From Polyodon spathula (lineage: Eukaryota > Chordata > Actinopteri > Acipenseriformes > Polyodontidae), in assembly GCF_017654505.1 (NCBI RefSeq), contig NC_054549.1, forward strand, positions 23,374,969-23,438,968: a stretch of DNA of 64,000 nt, read 5' to 3'. Shown piece after piece: positions 45,810 to 57,167 of this stretch. Below the pieces are notes generated by a model. It worked only from the letters and a program-made list of their open reading frames with translations, was not told the DNA's origin and ran no database searches. How positions within the stretch are numbered: the first letter of the stretch is position 1; the number at the start of each line of letters is the position of its first letter. Made by a program: the position numbers and the translations under genes.

Positions 45810-47860
45810 CCCTTGGGCCACTGAGCTAGTGTTCTTACTGGTCTATATGCAATTTTATCTGGCCTAATGTATTTGTATATTTTGTCATGATGGTTTTTAT
45901 TTTCAGTATGTTTCTAATTGTGTATGGAAACCAAAGAGAGCCCACGTCTCAAAAGAAAGTGGCACATGAAGCCTTTCCATATATGTTACTTCAGCCATTT
46001 ATCGTGCACTCATTTGTGTGCTTGTCAGAAAATGAATGTGTACAAATGATACTAATTTTTTCACAAGCCATCCCACAACCAAGCTGTTACCATATGGTCA
46101 CAGCCAAGCTAAAACTAAATTATTATAATTAGGGATGGGTCAGTGTAGTCAAATACATGATTACACAAAAATAAAATAAAAATATTTGAATAGCATATTA
46201 CATATTTGAGTACACAAAGAAAACTTAGACATTAGCTACTAGTAGAAGCAAATGCGTCTTTCTTTTATTAATTTTTTTAATGCTGATGTTTAACAAGTGT
46301 TATGTCAGTCTTAAACCCGATGTTATTTGTATATTAAACATAAGGACCCTAATTATGCAATACTTGTAATAGCAACATTCTACAGTAATCGTATTCTGTT
46401 TGAAATTGTTGCCAATTTTATTGCCTTGTTTTTAGTTAATGTTAACAGATCCCTGCATGTGTTCCGCTGTAATGACCGTACACAGCAGCTTGAAACAGTT
46501 TCTGGGAGCATGGCACCGATGAACTTTTGAATGTGTAAACTGAAATAAAATAATGTATATAGCAAGTGCTAAAATAAGTAATCCAAACTTGAGTAACATT
46601 GAAATTAGAAAGGTATTTTAACATTATGATGAATATAAAGACATATTAAATGTTAAACAGAACAATGCAGAAAAGGCAAACTGCGCTCTCTACCGGCCCC
46701 GGGCCACCGGGCCATGGTTAATGTCGAACCCTGTAAGCGGAAAGGTCAACCTGTATCTGAGACGAAGGAGGTTCAAAATATTGACAATGCAATAGCTCTT
46801 TCAGCTCAACAGAGCTCTCACGGTGTATAATAACTACACAAATTAATAAATAAATAACCGGTTGCTTGCCAAAGTATATATGGAAATATTAATTATGTTT
46901 AACCTGTACCTAAGTTAAAAGAAAGCAATATTCTTTTTGTCCACCAGGTGGCCAGTGCCCCTGGGTTTGTGCCTGAGAAATCCTTTTAAATCAGGTGTGC
47001 TTTCAAATAAAGTAAAAGGTAATTTCAGGGGAGAAGGTGATGTGGTGATGCCAGAAAATGCCTGTTGGTTTTACCATCTGCAATGAGTTATTTTTTTGGG
47101 GGGGGAACCAAGGTTTGCAAACCAGATTTTTTGAGGATTTGTTGGCTTTCCTTTCCTGCATGAACCAGGTGTTCTTTTCTTCTGGATTTTTTGGGGGATT
47201 ATTATCTGTGCGGGACTATAGCAGCGTGGACTGGTAAGATCTTTCCATATTTCTCTTTTTTGGATGTTTGTTTTTATTCTCAGACTGTGGCACTGCATCA
47301 TTGTACTTCCTGCCTCTGCAATTCTGGAAAAACTTGGACTTAACACAGTATACACTGGGAAGTTCTAAACATTGAATAACTCAGATGTTCTTTTTTTGTG
47401 TTTTTTTCTTTCTTGATTGAAAAGCCCATGATTCTACTGTTACCTAATTTGAATTAATTATGTATGATTCTTCACTATTTGTTTGTTTGGTTTTTTTTTC
47501 TTATGCAACACAATTATTGATCTGCACGGTTGCATTTGTGAATAGTTCTGTCCCAACTTACTGGCATTCCCTGTGTGGTGATTGTTACAGTGGTAGTAAT
47601 GTTCCAGGAACTTCTGGGTCTGAAGAAAGTAGCTTCCCAGACCCTTCCATTGGGTCTCCTGTGCAACAGCAGGGTTTTTCAGCCAATATTGAACTGTGAG
47701 CGCCTATTGACAGTGTCCCACCACTTGACGTAGCACTGGGCAGTGTCACCAGTTGGGAGGTCATCACTACGGACGCATTGAAGCCCTAATTGCGTATTTT
47801 GACATGCTATATTTTTTTATCATTCATGATGCTATTTGGGACAATGAATGTTCAATGTTG
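45810..47860. other. No gene seen (intron)
   Basis: AT-rich sequence. Near 46690 a short GC-rich patch (ctctaccggccccgggccac) and near 46131 a gggatgggtcagtgtagtca phrase may mark small transposon ends. No coding block is recognised. Confidence 0.35.
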
Positions 47861-47871
47861 ACACAACTTTG

Positions 47872-47894
47872 CCCCCCCCCCCCCCCCCCCCCCC
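47872..47894. repeat. Poly-C tract
   Basis: An uninterrupted C run of just over 20 bases, about 130 bases upstream of coding exon 5. Confidence 0.9.
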
Positions 47895-48026
47895 AATTTT
47901 TTTCTGAAATGGCATCCCTGCTCACCTCTCTTTCTCCTCTCCCTACTCCCCTCTCTCCTCTTTCCCCTCACTCTCGTGTTGCTGGATGGTGTTACCGCTC
48001 TGACTGGTTTCTTGTACTGGTTTCAG

Positions 48027-48158
48027 GGACCCACGTGATGGAGGGCTCTGGGAGGATGGTAGTCACTGCTGTGGGAGTGAACTCTCAGAGTGGGATCATC
48101 TTCACTTTACTGGGAGCGGGGGAAGGAGAGGAAGAGGAGGAGAAAAAGGAGAAGAAAG
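48027..48158 (+). CDS. ATP2B3: ATP2B coding exon 5
   Basis: 44 codons (about 267-311). It reads [20 protein letters not shown] then [10 protein letters not shown] and an acidic/basic run [13 protein letters not shown]. This is the end of the actuator domain and the start of the linker where splice site A lies. Acceptor ggtttcag|gg; donor AAAG|gtatga, phase 1, the required phase for site A cassettes. Confidence 0.96.
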
Positions 48159-48161
48159 GTA

Positions 48162-48378
48162 TGAATGCAGAAACACAGAAACACACAAAACATAGAAACA
48201 CACGCAAACACACAGAAAAACACAAACACAGAAACACGCAAACACAAAGACAAACACAAACACTGAAACACAAGCAAACACAGAAAAACACAAACACAGA
48301 AACAAGCAAACACATAGAAACACAGGAAGACACAGAAGCAGACACAGAAATACACACAAACACAGAAATACACACTGA
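48162..48378 (+). repeat. CA-rich minisatellite (acacagaaacacaaac type) directly after the splice donor
   Basis: About 215 bp of variants of cacagaaacacacaaacaca begin within about 10 bases of the exon 5 donor. Confidence 0.9.
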
Positions 48379-48486
48379 TACTCTGAATTATTGACTGGCA
48401 GCTCATGAAATATTCTCAGAATACAGATAGAGAGGCTGCCAGCGGGTCTGGGGAGATAAACACAGCAGAAATCCGGGTCAACAGTC

Positions 48487-48515
48487 CTGTGTGTGTGTGT
48501 GTGTATGTGTCTGTA

Positions 48516-48561
<46 letters not shown>
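48487..48561. repeat. (GT)n microsatellite
   Basis: GT repeats with two short interruptions (gtatgtgtctgtatctgt). Confidence 0.95.
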
Positions 48562-48562
<1 letters not shown>

Positions 48563-49211
48563 ATTGGGTTCATTCTAATTCTTAGTTCCCATGCCTTATT
48601 CCAGGTAATCTGTTACACTTGCTATGTCCCCTCAGCAGTGTTTTGTGCTTCATCCCGTTTTGTGGTTCACCTGGGGTTCTGTTTTGATTTGGGAAATTGA
48701 ATTCTCAGGAGATGTTGTAGCCAGCCGGGTTTAATGGAGGTTTAAAACACTGCGTTGACTCATTTGGAGATGATTACTAGAGAGATGTGTGGAACACTCA
48801 GAAGTGAGTCAGTGAACTCGCCGGAGAGAGCGTTCCCTGTGTGCCCTGGGCAAACAGATAGAGAGCCGGCCTGCGCCTCTGCCCTTCCTCACTGTTGATT
48901 TACTCATTTTCTTTTCTTTTTTCTTTCTGTTTCTCATCCCTGTTTTACTTTCACCTCCCGTAACAACCCCCCCAATCCCCCTCCCCCTGGAAATAAGAGG
49001 GGAGGACTGAGGGCTCTCACCCCTATTCCCTACTTCCTACCCCTCTCTCCTGCTCCCCTGTTACCTGCACCCTTCTCCCCTCTACCCTACTCCCCCTTCT
49101 CCCCTACTCTCTAACCTCTCCCCTACCTCTGAAATATGACCCACCATGACAACTCCCAAAATCCTGACCCGCTCCGTTACTCTCTAGCCCCCACCCCCCC
49201 GACCCCTCCAG

Positions 49212-49295
49212 CTGACTCTGCAGTTGCAAACTCCGTACCTGCTGCTGCTGCTGCACCCACCAGTGCCCCCGACAAACACACCAGCTTCACAAACG
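49212..49295 (+). CDS. ATP2B3: Candidate alternative cassette exon at ATP2B splice site A (84 nt)
   Basis: After a pyrimidine-rich stretch the acceptor cccctccag|ct (49211) opens a frame starting ADSAVANSVP, with an Ala run and the end DKHTSFTNG. The donor is AACG|gtacgt at 49296. The exon is 84 nt and phase 1 at both ends, so it can be included between exon 5 and the 42-nt exon without shifting the frame. Its AD.../Ala-Asn-rich.../NG pattern resembles the middle (60-nt) site-A exon of mammalian PMCA2 (ADGAAASNAADS...VNG). As I recall it, mammalian PMCA3 has only the 42-nt cassette. An alternative in-frame acceptor lies at 49223 (ctctgcag|tt). Transcript evidence is lacking. Confidence 0.55.
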
Positions 49296-49475
49296 GTACG
49301 TCACCCCCCTCACACCCCACTGTGGGTGGGACTCCTCTCCCCTTACCCTATTCCCTACTTCTACCCTCTCCTCCTGTGTGGTGTGGGGAAGTGTTGTGGG
49401 AAGGGGGAGGTGCACCGACAAACCCACACCAGCTGCACAAAAAAACGGTACGTCACACCCCCTCACACCCCCACA
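49263..49475 (+). repeat. Local duplication of the cassette exon 3' end and its donor
   Basis: The block at about 49263-49320 (gtgcccccgacaaacacacc...cacaaacg|gtacgtcac) recurs at about 49410-49475 (gtgcaccgacaaacccacac...aaaaaaacg|gtacgtcac). Use of the second donor (49448) with the acceptor at 49212 would give 236 nt and shift the downstream frame. Confidence 0.8.
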
Positions 49476-49506
49476 ACCCCCACTTCACACACCCTTCCCC
49501 CTTTCC

Positions 49507-49531
49507 CCCCCCCCCCCCCCCCCCCCCCCCT
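49507..49531. repeat. Poly-C tract
   Basis: C run of about 25 bases. Confidence 0.9.
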
Positions 49532-49727
49532 GCTCTCAGGGGTTCGCAGAGACGATTCCCAGCTACAAGTCTGTGTTCAGACCCACCTGGTGGAGGCTCA
49601 CTATTCTCATAGTCTCACAGGCTGTGTTTTTGTGTTCATGAGTCCGGCTGCCATCTTGTCTCTCCTCCCTCTGCGCTCTGTTTCTCTACTCATCTGTTTC
49701 TATGTTTCTCATCCCTCTTTCATTCAG

Positions 49728-49769
49728 GAAAGCAGCAGGATGGAGTGATGGAAAACAATCTCAACAAAG
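49728..49769 (+). CDS. ATP2B3: ATP2B splice-site-A exon (42 nt)
   Basis: It encodes GKQQDGVMENNLNK, clearly the counterpart of the 42-nt site-A exon of mammalian PMCA3 (GKQQDGAMESSQTK). The acceptor is ctttcattcag|ga and the donor AAAG|gtaata, phase 1. The exon is expected to be alternatively included; it sits in the linker near the acidic-phospholipid-binding region. The weaker donor (gtaata) fits optional use. This exon is the strongest single argument for ATP2B3 over its paralogues. Confidence 0.92.
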
Positions 49770-50317
49770 GTAATAATGCACTCACGCCACAAGAAAGAAA
49801 GCGAGGGATCTCTGACAATCAGCTTCTCACCTTTGTAATGTCCTGTAGTGTGTGTGCTCTCATTCTCCTCTATCACAATTAACCAGCTGCAAGAAACAAA
49901 TGGCCTTTTTCTAGGGAGGGCTACAGCTTCTGAAAAGACTCACAGGTTGAATTGTTTTCTGAAGTGGTTTTAAAAATGGCCACTAGGCAGTGTGCCACTT
50001 TAATTTCGGCTCTCTCTGCAACTGAGTGTTATTACATGGGAACTTAGTTTCAGAGGGGACCGAAAGAGCTGCACACCCCCTACTGGTCAAATGGTCTCAC
50101 TTCAGAAGTGTAATCCGTACTGGCGCATTAGCAGGTCATTATCGTTGTGTCACAATGAGCGAGAACACTCCAACTCCCTATAGGTTATTGGGCAGTGTGT
50201 TTGAATATTGTGGGATAGTAGATGTGTGCTGTACAGTGTACAAGAGATGATATTCTCTAGTTTTTGAGTCAAAGTTGAGTGGCAGATTGACTTTACTGGA
50301 AGTCAGCTTACTAACAC

Positions 50318-50700
50318 TCCTTTCGCCTCTCTCCCCTCTCTCTTTTTGCCCTCTCCCCTTTGTCTCCCATCTCACCTCTCCTTTCTCCCCTCTCTACCAT
50401 CTCCCCACTCCCCCTATTTCTCCCCTCTCTCTCCCATCTCATCCCTCCCTCTCCTTTCTCCCCTCTCTCCTCTCTTCCCTTTCTTTCCCCTCCTCTCTTT
50501 TTCCTTCTACCCTTTCTCTCTCCTTTCTCCCCTCTCTCCCATCTCCTCTCTCCCCCTCTCTTTCCTCTGCCTTCTCTCTCCCCTCTCCCTTTTTCTCTCC
50601 CCTCTCTTTTTTCCCCTCTCCCTTTCTCTCTCCCATCTCTCCTCTTCCCTCTCTGTTGCTTTCTCCCCTCTCCCCCCTCCCCCCTCCCTTCCCCTCTCAG
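50318..50700 (+). repeat. ~380-bp CT-rich tract running into the acceptor of exon 50701
   Basis: Almost pure pyrimidine (ctctcccctctctttc variants) up to cccctctcag. Leu/Ser/Pro frames on plus and Arg/Glu/Lys frames on minus are compositional. Confidence 0.92.
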
Positions 50701-50865
50701 CTAAGAAACAAGATGGTGCTGTCGCTATGGAGATGCAGCCCCTAAAGAGTGCAGAGGGGGGGGAGGTGGAGGAGAAAGAGAAGAAGAGGAGCAACGTGAA
50801 CAAGAAAGAGAAATCCGTCCTACAGGGCAAACTCACTAAGCTGGCAGTGCAGATCGGGAAAGCAG
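50701..50865 (+). CDS. ATP2B3: ATP2B coding exon after site A (linker and phospholipid-binding region)
   Basis: 55 codons (about 325-380). It reads [20 protein letters not shown], an acidic then basic stretch [18 protein letters not shown], and [36 protein letters not shown] is identical to what I recall of PMCA3. The [22 protein letters not shown] segment precedes TM3. Phase 1 at both ends (ctctcag|ct; GCAG|gtgaga). Confidence 0.97.
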
Positions 50866-50918
50866 GTGAGAGGGGGGAGAAAGGAGGGAGAGAGCGCGGA
50901 AAGAGCGGGGAGAGAGGG

Positions 50919-51842
50919 AGGTGTCACTCCTTACTGTGTTGGGCATCAGTCGTCAGTCGTCAGGCATCAGTCCTCCAAGGTTTTTTTGTTTTTGTTTTTT
51001 TTAAGGGGAGAGTGAGGGTTTGGACGAAGTCTTCTAAATCACCCAGTCAAACAAGAGCAAAAAAACTTTCAATGCTTCCATTGTATGACACAAATGTCAA
51101 TCAAATGTTTGACAAGTAGATGGCATTAAGTTATTGTGGTGGGTGAGTAAGTTATTGAGTGAGTAAAAGGATGATTATAATTAAAGAAAATCATGAAAAT
51201 GTAAACTAATTGCTAACAATACATTGTAGCTGCTGATTAATTGATGCATTTTACCAATTCTTTCTTTATTTGCGTTAAGTTACGATATGCAATTTAATTA
51301 TTTGAATTCGCTTGGATTTAAATTGTAAGTCAAATTCTCAGCATATGACATCAGACATAACTCCCATCATTTATCAAATATGCAAATATGAAACCTATAA
51401 CTTTACATACAAATTATCCCACAACTAAAATAAGTTCTAGGGATACAGTAATGTAGCTTCCTGCAATTCTCTCCCAAGCTTGTCGTGCTGTTCATTTCTT
51501 GTTCAGTGTTAATTTTTTTAAACTTTTAGGGTGAACAAAATAGAAATAAAACAATTATTAAATTGAAAAAATTATAAATTATACAATCATCTTTTCTTTA
51601 ACAACTTCTTACTCACCACCACAATAACTTAGTACGATCTACTTGTTGAACAGTTGATTGACATTTGTGTCATCCAATGGAAGCATTGAAAGTTTTTTGC
51701 CCTTGTTTGATTGGGTGATTTAGATGGCTCCGCCCAACTCCTCACTCTCCCATCAAAAAAAACCAAAAAAAAACTTGGAGGACTGATGCCTGACGAGTGA
51801 CTCGAGCAGGACCGATGCCTGACACATGAAGGAGTGATACCT
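50919..51842. mobile_element. ~924-bp non-autonomous element with ~250-bp inverted arms, inside an intron
   Basis: Left end aggtgtcactcc (50919-50930) pairs with right end ggagtgatacct (51831-51842). The arms continue to match inwards: catcagtcctccaagg/cttggaggactgatg, aaaaaactttcaatgcttcc/ggaagcattgaaagtttttt, and aagttattgtggtgggtgag/ctcaccaccacaataactt, down to about 51180 and 51585. The interior (~400 bp) is AT-rich and non-coding. The superfamily is not determined. It would form a very large hairpin in the nascent ATP2B transcript. Confidence 0.8.
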
Positions 51843-51919
51843 GAGTATGGCTTAAAATGGACACAGTACAGTAGTACTACGATAAGCCAACGTATTGTTA
51901 GTCTAGTGTCTTACACTGA

Positions 51920-52360
<441 letters not shown>

Positions 52361-52477
52361 TGATCTTCACTGGTATGACAAGTCACGCATGTATAATTAG
52401 TTTAGGTAGTAAATTTACATTTATACTGACCATGTGTAATATGCTGTACTTAACAGTATGACTTGCTCTCCCTGTAG

Positions 52478-52720
52478 AAAATGATGAAGGATAACAACCT
52501 GGTGCGTCACCTGGATGCGTGTGAGACAATGGGCAATGCCACAGCCATCTGCTCTGACAAGACAGGCACACTGACCACTAACCGCATGACCGTGGTGCAG
52601 TCCCATGTGGGTGATGTCACCTACCGGGAGGTACCGGGCCCCGGAGTGCTGAGCCCAATGATACTGGACGTGCTAGTCAGCGCCATCGCCGTCAACAGCG
52701 CCTACACCACCAAGATAATG
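52478..52720 (+). CDS. ATP2B3: ATP2B coding exon, phosphorylation site DKTGT
   Basis: 81 codons (about 452-532), phase 0 at both ends. It reads [20 protein letters not shown], then [20 protein letters not shown]. The Asp that is autophosphorylated is encoded at 52556-52558 (near residue 478 in the form with the 42-nt exon and no cassette). The following [16 protein letters not shown] region diverges from mammals, as expected for the start of the nucleotide-binding domain, and the exon ends NSAYTTKIM|gtgagt. Confidence 0.97.
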
Positions 52721-52829
52721 GTGAGTGCACAAACCAGTAAGCACACCAGTACACCACAGCGCTTACTAGAAACCAGTGTACAAGCTAGCACAGAATGTAC
52801 ACAACCAATATACTGGTGAGTGACTGAAG

Positions 52830-54250
52830 CAATTCACAAACCAGTGTAAGATTTCTTCTCAAAAATAATTAATCCTCTTCAGAAAAAGTCAATCAAAAAT
52901 AGTTTATTCAGGAATCAAAATGCAAACAGGAGCAAAGCAAATCAAATGCGATACATCAGTGATCTCACACACAAGTCTCAATTGATGGTGTTCTGAGCTG
53001 TCATCAGTGTAGATGTTATTTACTTCTGAGCCAAGCTGAGCTTTCATGGCATCAGAGATGTTGGCTTTTTTTTCTGAGCCAGCATGGCACAGAGATGGTA
53101 CTTTCTGAGATGGCATCAGTGTAAATGTTTCAGAGCTGAGCCAAGAAATTACTTCGTACAGATATACAGCTAGCTTACGTAATTTCCCAAGTTTGGTATT
53201 ATTTCCCTAGCATGGTGCAAGACAAAGCACATGAAAAGTTAACATTTGCGTTTCTTCTTCACTTTACCAATGTCAGCAGAAACCCACATAACAAGAAGTT
53301 TTACATTTAAGAACAATGCTATGAGTTTTGCTGAATTCTCACAAGCAGCATAGCACTATACCCACGCATGACAAGGTTGAACAACAAAGCTGGTGATTGC
53401 AAACTACTGATGTGTACCAGCTATGTACAGCTTAATTTTTTTTTACCCATGCGTTGATTCAGAGATTATATTAAACACAGGAAAATCACACAACGTTCAC
53501 AGACACTTTCAATGATTTCTTTACCATTTAAATGGGAAGCATAAGTAATGGGTTGCATAATGAAAAGCAACAAAGGCTGATGAAACAATAAGTCCTTATG
53601 CCATTTAACTGGAACAATGTGTACACTGCCCCACACAAGGTGCATGTTCCAATTGTATAGTGTGTTATTATGCATTTGTGACACTTACAAAAGTTACAGC
53701 ATGTCACTCTTTACAAAAGTAAATAGTTTTAATCGGTTTGATTATGGTTTGTACATCAGAGCAAAACAGCTTATTAAGCAGAAACAAAGGTTTTATCATC
53801 CATCCGAGGTCACAACTGTACTCTGAGTTATGAAAAGCCAGCTACTCCCTACAAGGCAATACATAGGCAAGAGTTTCAGAATCCTTACATCAGTACAAAG
53901 CAATACAGATACCTGTAGACGGATCTGTGAAAGAGCACCTGTGCATATGAGCACCTGTCCACCAATGGTTTTTGACAGTAGGGACAAAGTAGGATTTATT
54001 TTTCTTCTTAAAACCAAGTTTAAATTGATCAAATGCTTTTTAAGTAGTCCATAGTATTAATTAATAATTTATGTAAAAGTTCCACCAGCAGACCATGGCA
54101 TTTTTACATTTAAAAAAAAAAACAATTAATGCAATTGATAACATAGATTTTGTCAACTCCTTCAGACAATATAAAAAGCATTTTTTAGTTAGTTTGAGGG
54201 CTTTTTTTTTTTTTTTAGCTGAAAAACGCATTGCACTGCACAAGAAAAAA
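52830..54250. other. No gene seen (intron)
   Basis: AT-rich sequence with a loose repeat of ctgagccaagctgagctt / gcatcagtgta phrases at 52990-53150. No coding similarity is recognised. Confidence 0.4.
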
Positions 54251-54257
54251 AAGTAGG

Positions 54258-54878
54258 TGTGGCAGTGCGCCCTGCCCCTGTGCATATTTTTGTGTTATAT
54301 GTTGTATGTATAGTGTTAATATTGGTGTATTTCAGTTGGTTCACAGGATATACAGGATATAATATGTGTTATGAGCATACATATACATTTAAAATATATA
54401 TTTGTATTTAGGCACGAGGATTGCACAGCACTTAAAAGGTAAAATGTAATAATATGTGAGCACAGGGAATTGCACTAAATAAATTCACGTGTAGTTGTAC
54501 CAAGACTCCAATTGAATGACTGATTAGCAGTCGAGTCTCGGTACAGCTGCATAAAATCAGCATGTTTTCACTCACTCGGGGTTGTGCGTTCGGGAAGTGG
54601 AGAACGGGTGAGAGAGAGAAGAGGTCATTTAAAATAAAAATGATTGCTACGAGTGCCTGGAGGGCCAGCACTCTACTTGTGTGTTTAGCGTTCATCCACT
54701 GTCTTGTTTAGTGTTGTCAGTTTTGTTTACCTTTTTATTTTGGCCACAAGTGCTGTGTTTTCTGTCCAAACCTTTTATTTCTGTTTAAATAACTGCACAG
54801 CAGTGCAATCATCATATCACCAGTCGTCCGTATATTAGTTCCATGTTCTGACGTCACCAATCTACTGTCCTTGTGACG
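54258..54878 (+). mobile_element. Solo LTR, copy 4 (diverged)
   Basis: It starts TGTGGCAGTGCGCCCTG and ends CTTGTGACG where copies 2 and 3 have TTTGTGACA. Flanks are GTAGG (54253-54257) and GTGGG (54879-54883), a 5-bp target duplication with one mismatch. It shares gcacgaggattgcacagcac, cataaaatcagc in the TATA position and cactcggggttgtgcgttc. It is the most diverged of the complete copies, and it lies in the intron between the DKTGT exon and the next exon. Confidence 0.75.
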
Positions 54879-54884
54879 GTGGGA

Positions 54885-56010
54885 TATATTTTTTTTTGTA
54901 GAACTGTATGCAAAATACACCCAGTACTAAATTTTTATGGAATCCAAAACTCTTATCTTTAAGAAACTTTTTTTTATTATTATTATTTTTTTTTATCGTT
55001 AACGTCCACCCTCTAGGGTGCAACATGTACTCCACGTGAAGCGTCTTTACCAGACCCAATCGGGAATCCAAAAACTATTATATTTTAAGTATATTTTAAA
55101 CTTATAAAATAAGAACCGTTTTAGCAGTGTTGACATGTACTTGACAGAGTTGTCGCAATGTCTGATGGAGGTGAATATACAGCAAAACAAAGACGTTCTC
55201 ATTAAAACTTAAAACAGTAGTTTATTAGAAAGTTTAGATAAAGCCACAAACATTGTTGTTTATTGTGATTATAAAAATGAACAAAAGAGAAAATCTAACA
55301 TTCAAATTAGTCTTATTTCTTCTTTCATATGGTCACAACTCTAAATTGCTTAGTTGCTTCTTAATATTTAGATTAAGGTAAGTTTTGTTTTGGAGTTAGA
55401 GCAAAGTTATTGTTTCTACAGAAAAAAGAATACATTTTTGAATGGGCCACGAAGCTGTAGAAATTGCACTTTCAGGTCTTGATGTTCGACATTTACCACA
55501 ATGACATTAGCTTACCACCAGTGATTGTCATACATGACTGCTAGCCAGTCTTCAAATTGCAGGCTGTTGAGAGTGATTTCTGTGGTTGTTTATCTGACCA
55601 TTCACAGAGTTTTCATTGACTTCCTCATCGACTGAGCCAAAGGGCTCACGTTCTTGGCCTTGGGTACTTCCTTATTTTCAATTATACAAAGAGATACATC
55701 TGGTGTTGCACCTGATTTAATTCTGACATCCTCCGAGTATTCTTGCAAACTTGTGCAGCCTGGACTGAAACAATGGCAGAGAGGTTGCTTGTGGCAGAAA
55801 CATGACAGTATTCTGTGGTGTAGCAACTTAGTGAACTATCCTGGATAATGGCAAAGTTTGAAGATTTGAAGACAAAAGCCAATCAAACTTATCAATAGCA
55901 CTTTCCTCAACACAGTACAGCTGGATAGATCGCAGACTGATTAAGAGTTTTGAAAGGCTTCCCTGGTGTGTCACCATTTTAATGAGGTTAATAGGTACAA
56001 CTTTTGGTTT
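54885..56010. other. No gene seen (intron)
   Basis: AT-rich. T-rich runs at 54887 and 54966-54995. An open frame on the minus strand at 55602-55882 has no recognised relatives. Confidence 0.35.
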
Positions 56011-56011
56011 A

Positions 56012-57167
56012 CAGTGGCTCTCAAAAGTATTCACCCCCTTGGACTTTTCCACATTTTATTGTGTCACAGCATGGAATCAAAATAGATTTAATTAGGAGTT
56101 TTTGCCATTAATCAACACAAAAATGTCCATAATGTCGAAGTGAAAAATAAAATTTACAAATTGTTCTAAATTAATTACAAACATAAAACAGAAAATAATT
56201 AAGTATTATTGAGTACAAGTATTCACCACTTTTGCTATGACACACCTAAATAAGCTCTGGTGCAACCAATTGTCTTTAGATGTCACATAATTAGTTGAAT
56301 GAAGTCCACCTGTGTGCAATTAAGGTTTCACATGATTTCAGGTTAAATACACCTGTCTCTGGGAGGTCCCACAGTTGGTTAGTACATTTCCTAACAAAAA
56401 CTACATGATGAAGATGAAGGAACATTCAAAGCAAATCCGGAATAAGGTTCTTCAAAAGCACCAATCAGGGGTAGGATATAAGAACATTTCCAAGGCCTTG
56501 AATATCCTCCGGAGCACAGTAAAGTCCATTATTAAGAAATGGAGAGAATATGACACAACTATGAATCTGTCTAGAACAGGCCGTCCTCAAAAACTGAATA
56601 TCCGGGCGAGAAGGGCACTAGTCATGGTGGCCACCAAGAGGCCTATGGCAACTCTAAAGGAGTTATAGTCTTCCACGGCTGAGCTGGGAGACACTGTGCA
56701 TATGGCAGTAATAGCCCGGGTGCTTTCACAAAACTGGCATTAATGGGAGAGTGGCAAAAATAAAGCCATTGTTGAAAAAAGACTCTCATCAAATCTCGGC
56801 CAGGTGGAAGAAGATTCTAGGTCTGATGAGACCAAAATAGAGCTTTTTGGCCTCAACGCCAAGCGTTATGTTTGGCGCAAGCCTAACACCCCACATCATC
56901 CTGAGAACACCATCCCTACCGTGAAGCATGATGATGGCAGCATCATGCTGTGGGGATGCTTCTCTGCATCGAGGCCTGGAAAGCTTGTGAAGATAGAGGG
57001 CAAAATGGATGTAGCAAAGTACAGAGAAATCCTGGAGGAAAACCTGCTGAAGTCTGCAAGAGACTTGGGTTTTGGGAGAAGATTCATCTTCCAGCAGGAC
57101 AATGACCCCAAACATACAGCCAAAGCCACACTGGAGTGGCTTAAAAACAAAAAGGTCAATGTCCAGA
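56012..57167 (+). mobile_element. Tc1-type transposon, left element of a chimera (3' end missing)
   Basis: It starts CAGTGGCTCTCAAAAGTATT after TA (56010-56011). The first frame 56375-56668 has a paired-type helix-turn-helix (KHQSGVGYKNISKALNI, RSTVKSIIKKW) and an AT-hook-like GRPQK. After a frameshift, 56804-57167 carries the catalytic core: SDETKIELFG (first Asp) and FQQDNDPKHTA (second Asp), then LEWLKNKKVNV, where it stops resembling Tc1. The third catalytic residue (Glu of DD34E) and the right inverted end are absent. Confidence 0.85.

Noticed and set aside
48085..48406. Cys/Phe/Val-rich minus-strand frames
   Set aside because: Antisense of the CA-rich minisatellite.
48562..49211. A further small (33-nt) PMCA2-type site-A exon
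   Set aside because: I looked for an in-frame phase-1 exon with a VKKGDG-like peptide and found no convincing acceptor/donor pair.
49136..49612. 158-codon open frame as a separate gene
   Set aside because: Pro/Thr-rich intronic C-rich sequence; only 49212-49295 has exon-like borders.
50275..51119. 257-codon Pro/Ser/Leu open frame
   Set aside because: It runs through the CT-rich intronic tract into the true ATP2B exon in its correct frame; only 50701-50865 is real coding.
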